Below are positions 5,058 through 5,294 of a DNA stretch of 5,294 bases, piece by piece. The DNA comes from CAJQQY01 sp964352225. GTDB lineage: Bacteria > Bacteroidota > Bacteroidia > Chitinophagales > Saprospiraceae. Positions within the stretch are counted from its first letter, which is position 1; each line of letters begins with the position of its first letter. A model generated the notes under the pieces. The model was not told the DNA's origin. It ran no database searches and worked only from the letters and a program-made list of their open reading frames with translations. Location of the stretch: NCBI GenBank assembly GCA_964352225.1, contig CAYGRM010000434.1:1-5294 (forward strand). The letters run 5' to 3'. The translations under genes and the position numbers were made by a program.

Positions 5058-5089
5058 CAAATATAGAGTCGCATACCTTCCTAGACAAA
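5058..5089 (-). promoter_or_regulatory. Near-consensus Bacteroidota promoter driving the repeat array
   Basis: On the minus strand, TTTG (5086-5089), a 20-nt spacer and TATATTTG (5058-5065) match the Bacteroidota -33/-7 consensus (TTTG, about 19-21 nt, TAnnTTTG) exactly. Transcription should start at about 5050-5054. This is the best promoter match in the window. It points into the array with no ORF of normal length behind it. A second TAnnTTTG (TAAATTTG, 5092-5099) lacks a matching -33 element. Confidence 0.7.
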
Positions 5090-5099
5090 GACAAATTTA

Positions 5100-5294
5100 T
5101 CCTTTTGTGAATTATATTATATTTAAAAAAAACTTATTTTAAATCATAAATTACTGATAATCAATTATTTAAATTTTAAACATCAATAAAAAAGTGAATT
5201 ACAAGTATTGTTTTTTGATGAAATTGTGAACCATTTTTTTTACTTTTTTTTAAAAAAAACTTCAAATGAAAGTTTGTAATTATAAAATAATTAT
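5100..5294. other. Extremely AT-rich stretch upstream of the array promoter; no gene seen
   Basis: It is composed almost only of A/T runs, including T8A8 (5244-5259) and several A or T tracts. No ORF above about a dozen codons, RNA gene or terminator is evident. Its position just upstream of the array promoter would suit an AT-rich upstream activating region, but this is inference. Confidence 0.4.

Overview
The window looks like a chromosomal piece of a Bacteroidota bacterium (Cytophagia/Flavobacteriia-like; the genus cannot be told from this alone). The grounds are strongly AT-rich DNA, A-rich leaders with poor Shine-Dalgarno sequences, a promoter matching the Bacteroidota -33/-7 pattern (TTTG-N20-TAnnTTTG), and a dihydroorotase with the DDQVHFREPG variant that I recall from this phylum.

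Layout. At the left edge (1-237, minus) lies the N-terminus of a secreted, probably lipid-anchored M1-family (leukotriene A4 hydrolase-like) metallopeptidase, cut by the window edge. A strong hairpin (318-361) separates it from a 268-residue minus-strand membrane protein with TM2, TPR-like and SHOCT segments (385-1191). A divergent intergenic region leads to a plus-strand concentrative nucleoside transporter of the NupC/CNT family (1410-2825). It converges on a minus-strand dihydroorotase, pyrC (2892-4226), and the two share a bidirectional terminator (2829-2872). Nucleoside uptake (salvage) and de novo pyrimidine synthesis are therefore neighbours, although separately transcribed.

The unusual part is 4360-5089, upstream of pyrC and read on the minus strand. 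It has no ordinary gene. It holds a tandem array of at least four units of about 120-160 bp. Each unit has two short hairpins whose sequences differ from unit to unit, followed by a strongly conserved core of about 27-31 nt. In most units a third hairpin with a T-rich tail follows the core. A near-perfect Bacteroidota promoter (5058-5089) sits at the upstream end and a textbook rho-independent terminator (4360-4402) closes the downstream end. A 100-N scaffold gap falls exactly inside one core copy, so the real number of units is unknown. The pattern (variable stems, constant unpaired core, terminator) suggests a family of small structured RNAs. The core can also be read as the end of tiny ORFs finishing in FMG[L/I]-stop. 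I do not recognise the family and assign no function.

The last 200 bases are extremely AT-rich, with no gene seen.
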